DNA of 64,000 bases, taken from contig CAKUBI010000006.1 in NCBI GenBank assembly GCA_934636865.1, positions 1 to 64,000 of the forward strand, read 5' to 3'. Position numbers and translations under genes: made by a program. The notes under the pieces were generated by a model that saw nothing but the letters and a program-made list of their open reading frames with translations, ran no database searches and was not told the DNA's origin. Each line of letters opens with the position of its first letter. Within the stretch, counting starts at the first letter, position 1. This DNA comes from an uncultured Oscillospiraceae bacterium (GTDB taxonomy: Bacteria > Bacillota > Clostridia > Oscillospirales > Oscillospiraceae). Positions 42,576 through 51,879 of the stretch are shown here, piece by piece.

Positions 42576-43642
42576 GCAGCACCTACGGCGAAAACCTGAA
42601 GCTGACCATCTTCGGCCAGTCGCATTCCCCAGCCATCGGCGTGACGGTCGAGGGCATCCCGGCGGGGGAGAAGGTCGATTTAGATGAACTCCAGCGCTTT
42701 TTAAACCGCCGCGCGCCGGGGCAGAACGCCTGGTCCACGCCGCGAAAGGAAGCCGACGCGCCGGAGATCCTCTCGGGCCTTGTGAACGGCTATACCTGCG
42801 GCGCGCCGCTCACGGCCATCATCCGCAACACGAATACGCGCTCGCAGGACTATGCGAATCTTGTCCTCACGCCGCGCCCCGGCCACGCCGACTACACCGC
42901 CGAGGTCAAGTACGGCGGCTATCAGGACCGCGCGGGCGGCGGTCACTTTTCGGGCAGACTGACCGCGCCGCTGTGCATTGCGGGCGGCATCTGTCTGCAA
43001 ATTCTTGCGCGCGAGGGCATCACGGTCGTGAGCCGCATCGCGTCTATCGCGGGCATTTCGGATGCGGGCGAGCTAAGCGGCCCGACCGCGGAGAAGGAAT
43101 TCCCCGTCGTGAGCGAGGCGCGCGGCGAGCAGATGCGCGCCGCCATCGCCCGGGCGCGGGAGGAGGGCGACAGCGTCGGCGGCGTGATCGAATGCGCTGT
43201 TTTCGGCGCGCCCGCGGGCCTTGGCGACCCGATGTTCGGCGGCATGGAGAATCGGATCGCCGGAGCCGTTTTCGGCATCCCCGCCGTCAAGGGTATCGAG
43301 TTCGGCGCGGGCTTTGGCGTATCAGCGCTTCGCGGCAGCGAGGATAACGACGCGTTTTCCGTCGAAAACGGCCGGGTCGTCACTGAGACGAACCGCTGCG
43401 GAGGTATCCTCGGCGGCATCACGGACGGCATGCCCATCGTGTTCCGTGCGGCCTTCAAGCCCACGCCGTCCATCGCGCGCGGGCAGCAGAGCGTCAATTT
43501 GCAGAACATGACGCAAGAGACGCTTACCGTCACGGGTCGTCACGACCCCTGTATCGTGCCGCGCGCCGTGCCCTGCGTGGAGGCGGCGGCCGCTGTCGCG
43601 GTGTATGACGCGTATCTGTCGCGCAAAAAGGAAATGAGGTAA
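42572..43642 (+). CDS. aroC: Chorismate synthase
   Basis: 356 residues. It removes phosphate from EPSP to give chorismate using reduced FMN. GQSHSPAIGVTVEGIPAG near the N terminus carries the first conserved His, RPGHADYTAEVKYG the second, and GRHDPCIVPRAVPCVEA near the C terminus is the family signature. The ATG at 42572 follows AAGGAGAGAGCCT and overlaps the aroA stop; an upstream in-frame start is rejected. Confidence 0.96.
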   Translation: MSSTYGENLKLTIFGQSHSPAIGVTVEGIPAGEKVDLDELQRFLNRRAPGQNAWSTPRKEADAPEILSGLVNGYTCGAPLTAIIRNTNTRSQDYANLVLTPRPGHADYTAEVKYGGYQDRAGGGHFSGRLTAPLCIAGGICLQILAREGITVVSRIASIAGISDAGELSGPTAEKEFPVVSEARGEQMRAAIARAREEGDSVGGVIECAVFGAPAGLGDPMFGGMENRIAGAVFGIPAVKGIEFGAGFGVSALRGSEDNDAFSVENGRVVTETNRCGGILGGITDGMPIVFRAAFKPTPSIARGQQSVNLQNMTQETLTVTGRHDPCIVPRAVPCVEAAAAVAVYDAYLSRKKEMR

Positions 43643-43648
43643 GAAAGC

Positions 43649-44791
43649 ATGGACTTAAACGACTACCGAAAAGAGATCGACAGCATCGACGATCAGATGA
43701 CCGCGCTTTTTGCCAGGCGCATGAACATCGCTGCGAAGATCGCCGAATATAAGAAGGCGAACGGCCTGCGCGTGCTCGACGCGCGCCGCGAGAAGGAAAA
43801 GCTGCGCGACATCATGGAGAAAACGCCGGACGGGCTGCGCGAGTATATGTCCTCGCTCTATTCCCTCATGTTCGAGCTGAGCCGCAGCCATCAGGGCCGG
43901 CTTCTCGGCGCGGCGGGCGAGCTGCCCGCAAAGATCGCCGCGGCTATACAGGACACGCCGCCGCTCTTTCCGGAAAACGCCGCCGTCGCCTGTCAGGGCG
44001 TGGAGGGCGCGTATTCCGAAATGGCCTGCGGGCGGCTGTTCAAGCGGCCGAACACCTTCTTTTTCAGCTCCTTTGAGGCCGTGTTTTCCGCCATAGAAAA
44101 GGGCCTTTGCCGCTACGGCGTGCTGCCGCTTGAAAACAGCACGGCGGGCAGCGTGAACGCGGTGTACGACCTCATGATGAAGCATGACTTCCGCATCGTG
44201 CGCTCGGTGCGCATTAAGGTTGACCATAATCTTTTGGCCAATCCCGGCGCAAGGCTCGAGGACATCCGCGAGATCTACTCCCACGAGCAGGCCATCAGCC
44301 AGTGCGCGCATTTTTTGCAGGAGCTTCCGAACGTGAAGGTCATCCGCTGCGAGAATACCGCCGCGGCCGCGCGCATGGTCGCCGAATCCGGGCGGAGCGA
44401 CGCGGCGGCGCTCTCCTCGCGCGCGTGCATGGAGCTTTACGGCCTTTCGTGCCTTGCCGCCTCCGTGCAGGACCAGGGCAATAACTTCACGCGCTTCATC
44501 TGCATCGCAAAGGACCTTGAAATTTATCCCGGCGCGGACCGCACGAGCCTGATGATGGTCCTGCCGCACCAGCCGGGCTCGCTTTATAAGGCGCTCTCGC
44601 GCTTTTACGCGCTGGGCGTGAACCTCAATAAGCTCGAGAGCCGCCCCATGCCGGAGCGCAACTTCGAGTTCATGTTTTACTTTGATCTGGAGACCTCGGT
44701 CTATTCCCCGCAGTTCATGCAGCTTATGGGCGAACTGCCCGAGCTGTGCGAGGAATTCACGTATCTCGGCTCCTACAGCGAGGTGGTCTGA
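43649..44791 (+). CDS. pheA: Bifunctional chorismate mutase / prephenate dehydratase
   Basis: 380 residues in three parts: AroQ-type chorismate mutase (about 1-85, RKEIDSIDDQMTALFARR), prephenate dehydratase (about 110-285, from VACQGVEGAYSEMA to the catalytic NFTRFICIA), and a C-terminal ACT domain (about 295-370) with the phenylalanine-binding LESRP motif. It commits chorismate to phenylalanine and should be feedback-inhibited. Since tyrA lacks a mutase, this is the only mutase visible for both branches in the operon. Confidence 0.95.
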   Translation: MDLNDYRKEIDSIDDQMTALFARRMNIAAKIAEYKKANGLRVLDARREKEKLRDIMEKTPDGLREYMSSLYSLMFELSRSHQGRLLGAAGELPAKIAAAIQDTPPLFPENAAVACQGVEGAYSEMACGRLFKRPNTFFFSSFEAVFSAIEKGLCRYGVLPLENSTAGSVNAVYDLMMKHDFRIVRSVRIKVDHNLLANPGARLEDIREIYSHEQAISQCAHFLQELPNVKVIRCENTAAAARMVAESGRSDAAALSSRACMELYGLSCLAASVQDQGNNFTRFICIAKDLEIYPGADRTSLMMVLPHQPGSLYKALSRFYALGVNLNKLESRPMPERNFEFMFYFDLETSVYSPQFMQLMGELPELCEEFTYLGSYSEVV

Positions 44792-46012
44792 ATGAAACGA
44801 TGCGGCTTACTCGGCGAGAAGCTGGGCCACAGCTATTCGCCCGCCATCCACGCAGAGCTTGCGGACTATGAATACAGGCTCTATGAGGTCGCGCCGGAAA
44901 GGCTCGGCGAATTTTTGGAGAGCGGGAGCTTTGACGGCCTGAACGTCACCATTCCCTACAAAAAAGCCGTCATAGCGTACTGCGCGGAGCTTTCGCCCAT
45001 CGCGCAAAAGCTCCGGAGCGTAAATGTGCTCGTAAAGCGTCCGGACGGCACGCTCTACGGCGATAACGCCGATGCTTACGGCTTTGCCGGGATGGTGAAG
45101 GCGAGCGGTATTGCCGTCGCGGGGAAAAAGACGCTCGTGCTCGGCTCCGGCGGCGCGTCCGCGACGGTCTGCGCCGTGCTCGAAGAGCTGGGCGCGCGCA
45201 GCGTGACGGTCATCTCCCGCAGCGGGGAGAATCATTACGGCAATCTGGACCGCCACGCCGGCGCGGAGGTCATCGTGAACGCCACGCCCGTCGGCATGTA
45301 TCCGGACTGCGGCGTTTCGCCCCTCGACCTTGCGCAGTTCCCGAAGCTCGAGGGCGTGCTGGATATCGTCTATAACCCCGCGCGCACGGCGCTTGTTTTG
45401 CAGGCGGAAAGGCTTGGCATCTCGTATATGAGCGGGCTTTACATGCTTGTCGCGCAGGCCAAGCGCACGGCGGAGGTCTTTGAGGGCCGGGAAATTCCCG
45501 ACAGCGAGACCGAACGCATCTTAAAAAAGCTGAGCCTTGAGATGCAGAACATTGTGCTCATCGGCATGCCCGGCAGCGGCAAGAGCACTGTCGCCGCCCG
45601 TCTTGCCGAAGCGCTCGACCGCGTCGTGCTCGACAGCGACGCCGAGATCGAGGAGAAAAACGGCGCGAGCTGCGCCCAGCTCATCGAAAGGCACGGCGAG
45701 GCGGCGTTCCGAAAGCTCGAGACCGAGGCGCTCGCCGCGCTCGGCAAGCGCTCGGGCGCGGTCATCGCCACGGGCGGCGGCTGCGTGACGCGCGAAGAGA
45801 ACTACGACCTTCTGCATCAGAACGGCGTCATCTTCTGGCTCGAGCGCGACGTGGACAAGCTGCCGCGCGAGGGCCGTCCCCTCTCCGCAGGCGACCTCAA
45901 AGCGCTGTACGACAGGCGCAGGGCCTGCTACGAACGTTTTGCCGACCATGTGGTTGACAATAACGGGACGGTGGAGGATACTGTGCGCGCGATCCTGAAT
46001 ATGCTGCAATAA
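44792..46012 (+). CDS. Shikimate dehydrogenase-shikimate kinase fusion
   Basis: 406 residues. The N-terminal part (about 1-250) is AroE: the NVTIPYKKAV motif gives catalytic Lys57, and GSGGASATV is the NADP site. The C-terminal part (about 250-406) is AroK: P-loop GMPGSGKST begins at residue 258, with the shikimate-binding GGGCV motif later. The fusion joins two consecutive pathway steps in one chain. It starts directly after the pheA stop, ends the operon, and is followed by a perfect terminator. No 3-dehydroquinate dehydratase is encoded in the window. Confidence 0.94.
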   Translation: MKRCGLLGEKLGHSYSPAIHAELADYEYRLYEVAPERLGEFLESGSFDGLNVTIPYKKAVIAYCAELSPIAQKLRSVNVLVKRPDGTLYGDNADAYGFAGMVKASGIAVAGKKTLVLGSGGASATVCAVLEELGARSVTVISRSGENHYGNLDRHAGAEVIVNATPVGMYPDCGVSPLDLAQFPKLEGVLDIVYNPARTALVLQAERLGISYMSGLYMLVAQAKRTAEVFEGREIPDSETERILKKLSLEMQNIVLIGMPGSGKSTVAARLAEALDRVVLDSDAEIEEKNGASCAQLIERHGEAAFRKLETEALAALGKRSGAVIATGGGCVTREENYDLLHQNGVIFWLERDVDKLPREGRPLSAGDLKALYDRRRACYERFADHVVDNNGTVEDTVRAILNMLQ

Positions 46013-46013
46013 G

Positions 46014-46049
46014 AAAAAAGCTCCGTGACGGCCGTCACGGAGCTTTTTT
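46014..46049. terminator. aro operon terminator (bidirectional)
   Basis: A perfectly symmetric stem, GCTCCGTGACGG/CCGTCACGGAGC, with A6 and T6 flanks. It serves the aro operon and the converging gene at 46058. Confidence 0.93.
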
Positions 46050-46057
46050 GCGTGCAG

Positions 46058-46390
46058 TCAACTTTCCGTATCGCCGCGCCGCGCGAGGGCCTCTGCGTAC
46101 CGCTGCGCGCAGGGCCGCCAGTCGATCACGCGCACGCGCAGGGCGAGCGCTTCCTCGCTGCACGGAGACGGCGGCGCGGAGACATCGAGCAGGACCGTGC
46201 CGGGGCAGGGCGCGCCGCCTTCAAGACCGAGCAGGACGAGCGAGCCGTCCGCCAGCAGCGTCAGGCATACGCGCCCGCCGCAGCGGCGGCGCAGCGCGTG
46301 CGTGAGCACGCGGGAGAATTCCTCGCGCGGGCCGAACGCAAGCGTCAGCGCCTGCTCGAACGCCGCGGCGGGGGTAACAGTGTCGTTCAC
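46058..46390 (-). CDS. Small protein of unknown function
   Basis: 110 residues, not recognised. Soluble, with no signal peptide, four cysteines and many Arg and Leu. It starts with GTG at 46390 after GAGGTGATCTTTT. Its coding status rests on the ribosome binding site and on neat placement between two terminators. It is monocistronic, converging on the aro operon. Confidence 0.5.
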   Translation of the reverse strand: MNDTVTPAAAFEQALTLAFGPREEFSRVLTHALRRRCGGRVCLTLLADGSLVLLGLEGGAPCPGTVLLDVSAPPSPCSEEALALRVRVIDWRPCAQRYAEALARRGDTES

Positions 46391-46434
46391 AAAAGATCAC
46401 CTCGCTGCATTCTATGCACCCGGGCGGCGGATAT

Positions 46435-46465
46435 GAAAAAAGAGAGGGCCGCGGCCCTCTCTTTT
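46435..46465 (-). terminator. murI terminator
   Basis: On the minus strand AGAGAGGGCC/GGCCCTCTCT with a 2-base centre, then TTTTTTC, 14 nt after the murI stop. Confidence 0.85.
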
Positions 46466-46478
46466 CCTTGCTGTATTC

Positions 46479-47273
46479 TTAGATGTGAACGACCTTCAGC
46501 TCGCTGGCCTCGAACAGGCCCAGACGCTTGCCGACGTTGACATACACCTGCGGGTCGCCGCTCGTGCAGATGACGAACTTGCCCTTCTTCTGCGGGTTGA
46601 GCGCGTTCTGCTCGGTGAGGTAATCCTTCACGGCGTTCGCCTGCTCGAGCGCGGGGTTGATGAGCTTCATCTCGGGGTAGCACTCGTGGAAGTTCTCCTC
46701 TACGATGGGGTAGTGCGTGCAGCCGAGGATCAGGTTCTCGACCTTCTCGCGCGAGAGGATGTTGTCCACCTGCGTGCGGATCTCGGTGTTGATGTCGTGC
46801 TGGTTGAAGTCGCCGCGGTCAACGAGCGCCGCGAGCAGGGGAGAGCCCTTGCCGACGACCTTGCACTCGGGATCACCGGCGTGGATGAGCTCGGCGTACT
46901 TGCCGGAGGCGACGGTGAACTCCGTCGCGATCAGGCCGACGCTCTTGAGCTGCTCGCGCAGCACATATTTGGCCGCTTCTTCCACGATGCTGATGATCTT
47001 ATAGTCAAAGCAGGGACGCAGACGGTCCGCCATAGTGGAAATGGTGTTGCAGGCGATGGCGGTGCACTTCACGCCGTTGTCGCCGAGGAACTGGAGCATA
47101 TGACGGCTGAGCTCAAAGATCTGGTCAGACGTCTTGTTGCCGTAGGGGCAGTTGGCACTGTCGCCAAAGTAGATGATATCTTCGCCGGGAAGAATGCGCT
47201 GGAGCTCGCGCACGACGGTCAGTCCGCCGATGCCGCTGTCCATCACGCCGATGGGGTTGCCTGCGTTCAACAT
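46479..47273 (-). CDS. murI: Glutamate racemase
   Basis: 264 residues. It supplies D-glutamate for peptidoglycan. GVMDSGIGGL at the N terminus carries a conserved catalytic Asp, AIACNT the first catalytic Cys and LGCTHYP the second. The ATG at 47273 follows AAAGGAGGCTTTCAACC; upstream codons in the long open frame lack a start signal. It is monocistronic. Confidence 0.95.
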   Translation of the reverse strand: MLNAGNPIGVMDSGIGGLTVVRELQRILPGEDIIYFGDSANCPYGNKTSDQIFELSRHMLQFLGDNGVKCTAIACNTISTMADRLRPCFDYKIISIVEEAAKYVLREQLKSVGLIATEFTVASGKYAELIHAGDPECKVVGKGSPLLAALVDRGDFNQHDINTEIRTQVDNILSREKVENLILGCTHYPIVEENFHECYPEMKLINPALEQANAVKDYLTEQNALNPQKKGKFVICTSGDPQVYVNVGKRLGLFEASELKVVHI

Positions 47274-47304
47274 GGTTGAAAGCCTCCTTTTATTGTCTGC
47301 GATT

Positions 47305-47332
47305 ATTGTACCACGTGAACAAGGAAATGCAA
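47305..47332 (-). promoter_or_regulatory. murI promoter
   Basis: On the minus strand TTGCAT, 16-nt spacer, TACAAT (extended TGG). Confidence 0.65.
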
Positions 47333-47378
47333 GCAAAATATCATCGGAACGAATTTTTGCAAAAAACACGGAAAGGGA

Positions 47379-47406
47379 TTGCAATTTTCCATGCAGCTGA
47401 TAAAAT
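47379..47406 (+). promoter_or_regulatory. Probable promoter of the Na/Pi cotransporter gene
   Basis: TTGCAA, 16-nt spacer, TAAAAT, 85 nt upstream of the start codon. Confidence 0.55.
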
Positions 47407-47491
47407 AATATCTGGTGAGAGTTGGCATTCAGATGCCCATGTGCGTCGAAAAGCGGCGCGGAGTGAATGAAGGATAAGAGGTTTCAAACGT

Positions 47492-49297
47492 ATGACGATT
47501 TTTAACATCATCACGCTTTTCGGCGGCTTGGCGCTGTTCCTTTACGGCATGCGCCTGATGGGCGACGGACTCAAGCGCGGCTCCTCCGACGCGTTCAAAA
47601 GCGCAATGGAAAAGGTGACGAACAATCCCCTCGTCGGCTTCCTGCTCGGCCTTGGCGTGACGGCCGTCATCCAGAGCTCCACGGCGACGATCGTACTCAC
47701 ATCGGGCCTGGTCGGCGCGGGCATCATGTCGCTGCACCAGTCGATCGGCGTCATCCTGGGCGCGAACGTCGGCACGACGGTCACGGGCCAGATCATCCGC
47801 CTTCTTGACGTGAACGCGGCGGAAACGTCGCTTCTGAACTTCTTCAAGCCCTCGACGCTGGCGCCGCTCGCGGCGATCATCGGCATCATCTTTCTCATGG
47901 CGGTCAAAAGCCGCAAGTCCGACACGATCGGCTCGATCGCCATGGGCTTCGGCATCCTCTTTACGGGCCTTCTGAGCATGACGGCGGCGGTCAGCCCGCT
48001 GTCTGAGTCGGAGACGTTTGCCAACATGTTCTTCCAGCTCTCGGATAAGCCGGTGCTCGGCTTCCTGCTCGGCACGGGCGTTGCGTTCCTGCTGCAAAGC
48101 TCCTCGGCCACCATCGGTATTTTACAGGCCATTTCCACGACCGGCGCGCTGACGTTTTCCTCCGTTTACGCCATCATCATCGGCGTCAACATCGGCGACT
48201 GCGTCACCACCGCCATCGTCTGCTCCATCGGCTCGAAGGCCGACGCCAAGCGCACGGGTGTGATCCACATCCTCTTCAACATCGCCGGCTCCATCCTCGT
48301 CATCGTGGGGCTGATGCTCCTGCACGGCTTCGGCGTGCTCGACCCGCTGTGGGACAGGGTGCTCACCTCCGGCGGCATCGCCAACGTGCACACGGTCTTC
48401 CGCCTGATCTCGGCCATTGCGCTGCTGCCCATCTGCGGCCAGTTTGAAAAGCTTTCGCGCAGGCTCGTCAAGGACGATGTGCAGCTCGGCGAGAACGTGG
48501 ACCACGAGCTTTCGCTGCTCGATGAAAAGTTCTACAGCTCTCCCGCCATCGCCCTTTCCGGCGCGGGCGAGGCCATCACCACCATGGCGCGCCTTGCGCG
48601 CACGGGCGTGATGAGTGCGATGGACGTGCTTGAAAAGTTCAACAAGCACGCCATCGATGTAATCAACGAGAATGAAGAGCACATCGACAAGCTCGCCGAC
48701 CATGTGGACAACTACCTCATCCGCCTTTCCCCGCACGTGCCCACGGGCCACTCGAACGATCTTCTCAACTACTACATCCAGTGCTTCGGCGAGTTTGAGC
48801 GTATCGGCGACCATGCCGTGAACCTGACGGAAAACGCGCAGGAGTTCATCGAGCGCAACGCGAGCTTATCTCCCGTGGCGCGGCAGGAGCTTAAGGTGCT
48901 CCGGCAGGCGCTTCAGGAGATCCTTGACTACACCTACAGCGCCTTCGGCGCGACGGATCACGAGGCCGCGCGCAAGATCGAGCCGGTCGAGGAGGTCGTG
49001 GACGACCTCGTCGCCACGCTTCGCTCCAACCACATCCGCCGCGTGCGCGACGGGCAGTGCACCGTGTACGCGGGACTTACGTTCCTCGATATCCTCGTCA
49101 ATGTGGAGCGCATCGCCGACCAGTGCTCGAACGTCGGCGTGTTCACGCTCTCGATGTTCGACAAGCGCATCATGGATAACCACCACGACTATATCCACGC
49201 GCTGCACCAGGGCAAGGACCCGGTGTTCAACCAGGCTTATCAGGAAACGCACGACAAGTACTTCGGCGAGCTCAAACGCATCGAAAGAAGCAAATAA
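47492..49297 (+). CDS. Na/Pi cotransporter family protein with C-terminal PhoU domain
   Basis: 601 residues. The membrane half (about 1-325) contains the two inverted QSST/QSSS repeats of the Na/Pi-cotransporter family (VIQSSTATIVL near 58, LLQSSSATIGIL near 197). The C-terminal half (about 345-590) is a helical PhoU-like domain with ERIGDHAVNLTE and ERIADQCSNVG. It probably moves phosphate with Na+ and responds to phosphate state through the PhoU part. It is monocistronic; AAGAGGT precedes the ATG. Confidence 0.92.
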   Translation: MTIFNIITLFGGLALFLYGMRLMGDGLKRGSSDAFKSAMEKVTNNPLVGFLLGLGVTAVIQSSTATIVLTSGLVGAGIMSLHQSIGVILGANVGTTVTGQIIRLLDVNAAETSLLNFFKPSTLAPLAAIIGIIFLMAVKSRKSDTIGSIAMGFGILFTGLLSMTAAVSPLSESETFANMFFQLSDKPVLGFLLGTGVAFLLQSSSATIGILQAISTTGALTFSSVYAIIIGVNIGDCVTTAIVCSIGSKADAKRTGVIHILFNIAGSILVIVGLMLLHGFGVLDPLWDRVLTSGGIANVHTVFRLISAIALLPICGQFEKLSRRLVKDDVQLGENVDHELSLLDEKFYSSPAIALSGAGEAITTMARLARTGVMSAMDVLEKFNKHAIDVINENEEHIDKLADHVDNYLIRLSPHVPTGHSNDLLNYYIQCFGEFERIGDHAVNLTENAQEFIERNASLSPVARQELKVLRQALQEILDYTYSAFGATDHEAARKIEPVEEVVDDLVATLRSNHIRRVRDGQCTVYAGLTFLDILVNVERIADQCSNVGVFTLSMFDKRIMDNHHDYIHALHQGKDPVFNQAYQETHDKYFGELKRIERSK

Positions 49298-49306
49298 GAA
49301 AATACG

Positions 49307-49341
49307 GCAGGGCCTTCCGGGGAGGAAGGTCCTGCTTTTTT
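49307..49341 (+). terminator. Terminator of the Na/Pi cotransporter gene
   Basis: Stem GCAGGGCCTTCC/GGAAGGTCCTGC (one G-T pair), short loop, six T residues. Confidence 0.9.
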
Positions 49342-49344
49342 GCA

Positions 49345-49373
49345 TTGCATTTGCGCGGTGGGTTTGCTATAAT
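49345..49373 (+). promoter_or_regulatory. Promoter of the xdhC-yqeC-yqeB operon
   Basis: TTGCAT, 17-nt spacer, consensus TATAAT, 40 nt before the xdhC start. Confidence 0.75.
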
Positions 49374-49413
49374 CGGGGCAAAGCGTGATACTTTTGAAAG
49401 GATAGTGACAGAT

Positions 49414-50409
49414 ATGAAAAAGATCCTTGACGCGATGCTTGCGGCGCTGGAACGCGGAGAGCGCACGGCGCTGTGCAGCATCTTCGCTTCCTCCGGCTCC
49501 GCGCCGCGCGGCGCGGGCGCGAAAATGGCCGTTTTTGAAGACGGCAGCACGCTCGGCACCATCGGCGGCGGCGCGGTGGAACGGCTGAGCGGCCTGCGCG
49601 CGCTCGACGCGATCAAAAGCGGCAAAAACGAGCTCAGGTCCTACGACCTGCACCCGAACGACGTGAACGACATCGGCATGATCTGCGGCGGGCAGGTGAC
49701 GGTGTATTTCCAGCTCTTTTCCCCGCAGCAGGCGGCGGATATCGCCGTGCTGAAGCGCTGGCGCGAAAAGCTCAGCGAGGGCGTTGACCTCTGGCTGCTG
49801 CTCGCGCTCGACGGCGAGCAGGTGAGGGACTTCCGCGTGCTCACGCGCGAGGAGCTCCCGCCGGAGCGGAAGGACCTTTTTACGACCCGCGCCCTCTGGC
49901 GCGACGGCGTGTATATCGAGCCGCTCGCACGCGCGGGACGGGCGTACATCTTCGGCGGCGGCCACGTGGGCTGTGCGCTCGTGCCGGTGCTCGCGTCCGT
50001 CGGCTTCCGCGTGACGATGTACGATAACCGCGCCGAGCTTGCAAAGCCGGAGCACTATCCTGCCGCCGAGGAGGTCATCCTCGGCGATTTCCGGGATATT
50101 TACAGCAGGGTGAAGCTCACGGCGGACGACTATGCCGTCGTGATGACGCCGGGGCATCAGGCGGACTACGAGATCCTCTCGCAGGTCCTGCGGAGCGAGG
50201 CGACCTACATCGGCTGCATCGGCAGCCGGGGCAAGGTGGCCAAAACGCGCGAGCGGCTGCTTGCGGACGGCTTCAGCGAGGCGGACTTTGCGCGCGTCCA
50301 CGCGCCCATCGGCCTTCCCATCCTCGCCGAGACGCCCGAGGAGATCGCCATCAGCGTGGCGGCGGAGATGATCGAGCACCGCGCCCGCCGCGCGGGCGTG
50401 ACGAAGTGA
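49414..50409 (+). CDS. XdhC/CoxI family protein
   Basis: 331 residues: an XdhC/CoxI N-terminal domain (about 1-75, ASSGSAPRGAGAKM) and a C-terminal Rossmann domain (about 175-320) starting AYIFGGGHVGCALVPV. Family members bind and deliver molybdenum cofactor to xanthine-dehydrogenase-type hydroxylases. It heads a three-gene operon with yqeC- and yqeB-like genes, the set linked to selenium-dependent molybdenum hydroxylases. ATG 49414 follows GAAAGGATAGTGACAGAT. Confidence 0.9.
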   Translation: MKKILDAMLAALERGERTALCSIFASSGSAPRGAGAKMAVFEDGSTLGTIGGGAVERLSGLRALDAIKSGKNELRSYDLHPNDVNDIGMICGGQVTVYFQLFSPQQAADIAVLKRWREKLSEGVDLWLLLALDGEQVRDFRVLTREELPPERKDLFTTRALWRDGVYIEPLARAGRAYIFGGGHVGCALVPVLASVGFRVTMYDNRAELAKPEHYPAAEEVILGDFRDIYSRVKLTADDYAVVMTPGHQADYEILSQVLRSEATYIGCIGSRGKVAKTRERLLADGFSEADFARVHAPIGLPILAETPEEIAISVAAEMIEHRARRAGVTK

Positions 50410-50419
50410 GGCGGCGCGC

Positions 50420-51091
50420 ATGAAGATCGCACCGCTTCTGCATATCGGCCGCGGCGTGACCGCGCTCATCGGCGGCGGCGGAAAAACGACGCTGATGGAA
50501 ACGCTCGCCGAAGAGCTTTCGAAAAAGGGCACGGTCATCGTCACGACCACGACGCACATCCGCCGCCCGGAGCGGTATGAAACGCTGCTGGACGCGGACG
50601 AGGACGCCGTGCGCGCGGCGCTCGAGAAGGAGAGCATCGTCTGCGTCGCTTCACGTACAGACGGCGGCAAGCTCTGCGCGCCGCAGCTTGCGATGGAGAC
50701 GCTGTCCTGTCTTGCGGACTTCGTGCTCGTGGAGGCGGACGGAGCCAAGTGCCTGCCGCTCAAGGCGCACGAGGCGCACGAGCCGGTCATCCCTGCCTGC
50801 GCGCAGCGCGTCGTGCTGGTCGTGGGGATCGATGGCATCGGCAGACCCGTTCGCGAGATCTGCCACCGCAGCGCGCTCTACGCGCGCCTTGCGGGCGCGG
50901 ACGAGGATGCCGCCGTCACGCCGGAAATGGCCGCACGCATCATCAATGCCGAGGGCTATGGAGACCGCATTTATATCAATAAGGTCGAGACCGCCGCGGA
51001 TTACGCGGCGGCGGAGAAAATGGCGAAGGAATTTTCCTGCCCGGTGGTCGCGGGCAGTCTGCATCAGGGGGTGTATGTATGCTTGCACTGA
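50420..51091 (+). CDS. yqeC: Selenium-dependent hydroxylase accessory protein YqeC
   Basis: 223 residues. A P-loop GGGGKTTLME is near residue 18, TTTTHIRRPE follows, and a conserved DFVLVEADGAKCLPLKAH stretch is near residue 100. These match the YqeC family, required with YqeB for selenium-dependent molybdenum hydroxylases. It begins 10 nt after the xdhC-like gene and overlaps yqeB by 13 nt. Confidence 0.88.
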   Translation: MKIAPLLHIGRGVTALIGGGGKTTLMETLAEELSKKGTVIVTTTTHIRRPERYETLLDADEDAVRAALEKESIVCVASRTDGGKLCAPQLAMETLSCLADFVLVEADGAKCLPLKAHEAHEPVIPACAQRVVLVVGIDGIGRPVREICHRSALYARLAGADEDAAVTPEMAARIINAEGYGDRIYINKVETAADYAAAEKMAKEFSCPVVAGSLHQGVYVCLH

Positions 51092-51879
51092 TCCGCGGCG
51101 CGGGCGATATCGCGAGCGGCGCTGCGCTGCGGCTGTGGCGCTGCGGCGTGGACGTGGTGATGACCGACCTCGCGCGGCCGACCGCCATCCGCCGCACGGT
51201 CGCCTTTTCGGACGCCATCGTCCACGGCGAAACAACGGTCGAGGGCCTTCGCGCCGTGCGTGCGGAGGATGCCGCGCAGGCGAAGGCGCTTCTGCGCGAG
51301 GGCGTGATCCCGGTCCTTGCCGACCCTGAGTGCCGCTGCCGCGAAGCGCTCACGCCCGACGCGCTTGTGGACGCGATTCTGGCCAAGCGCAACCTCGGCA
51401 CGAGGATCGACGATGCGCCCATCGTCGTGGGCGTCGGTCCCGGCTTTACGGCGGGGGAGGACTGCCACGCGGTCGTGGAGACGATGCGCGGCCACACGCT
51501 CGGGCATGCGATCTACCGGGGCAGCGCCCTGCCGAATACGAACATCCCCGGCCTCATCGGCGGCTTTGCGGGCGAGCGCGTGCTGCGCGCGCCGTGCGAC
51601 GGCGTGTTTACCGCCGTGCACCGCATCGGCGACACGGTGACGGAGGGCGAGACGATCGGATTTGTCGAGGACGTGCCGATGAGGTGCACCATCAGCGGCG
51701 TGCTGCGCGGCGTGCTCGACGACGGCGTGCGCGTGCACAAGGGCATGAAATCCGGCGACGTGGACCCGCGTGGAAGGACGGAGTACTGCAATACCGTTTC
51801 GGACAAGGCCCTCGCCGTCGGCGGCGGCGTTGTGGAAGCGGTGCTGTATCTGAATGCAAAAAAGCAGGGCCGGCGCTGA
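51079..51879 (+). CDS. yqeB: Selenium-dependent molybdenum hydroxylase system protein YqeB (EF2563 family)
   Basis: 266 residues. The N terminus LIRGAGDIASGAALRLWRCG is the diagnostic Rossmann-like start of the EF2563/YqeB family, and VVGVGPGFTAGEDCHAVVET is the second conserved block. The C-terminal part resembles a small swinging-domain fold. Family members mark genomes using a labile selenium cofactor for molybdenum hydroxylases. The hydroxylase itself is not in the window. The ATG overlaps yqeC. Confidence 0.88.
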   Translation: MLALIRGAGDIASGAALRLWRCGVDVVMTDLARPTAIRRTVAFSDAIVHGETTVEGLRAVRAEDAAQAKALLREGVIPVLADPECRCREALTPDALVDAILAKRNLGTRIDDAPIVVGVGPGFTAGEDCHAVVETMRGHTLGHAIYRGSALPNTNIPGLIGGFAGERVLRAPCDGVFTAVHRIGDTVTEGETIGFVEDVPMRCTISGVLRGVLDDGVRVHKGMKSGDVDPRGRTEYCNTVSDKALAVGGGVVEAVLYLNAKKQGRR

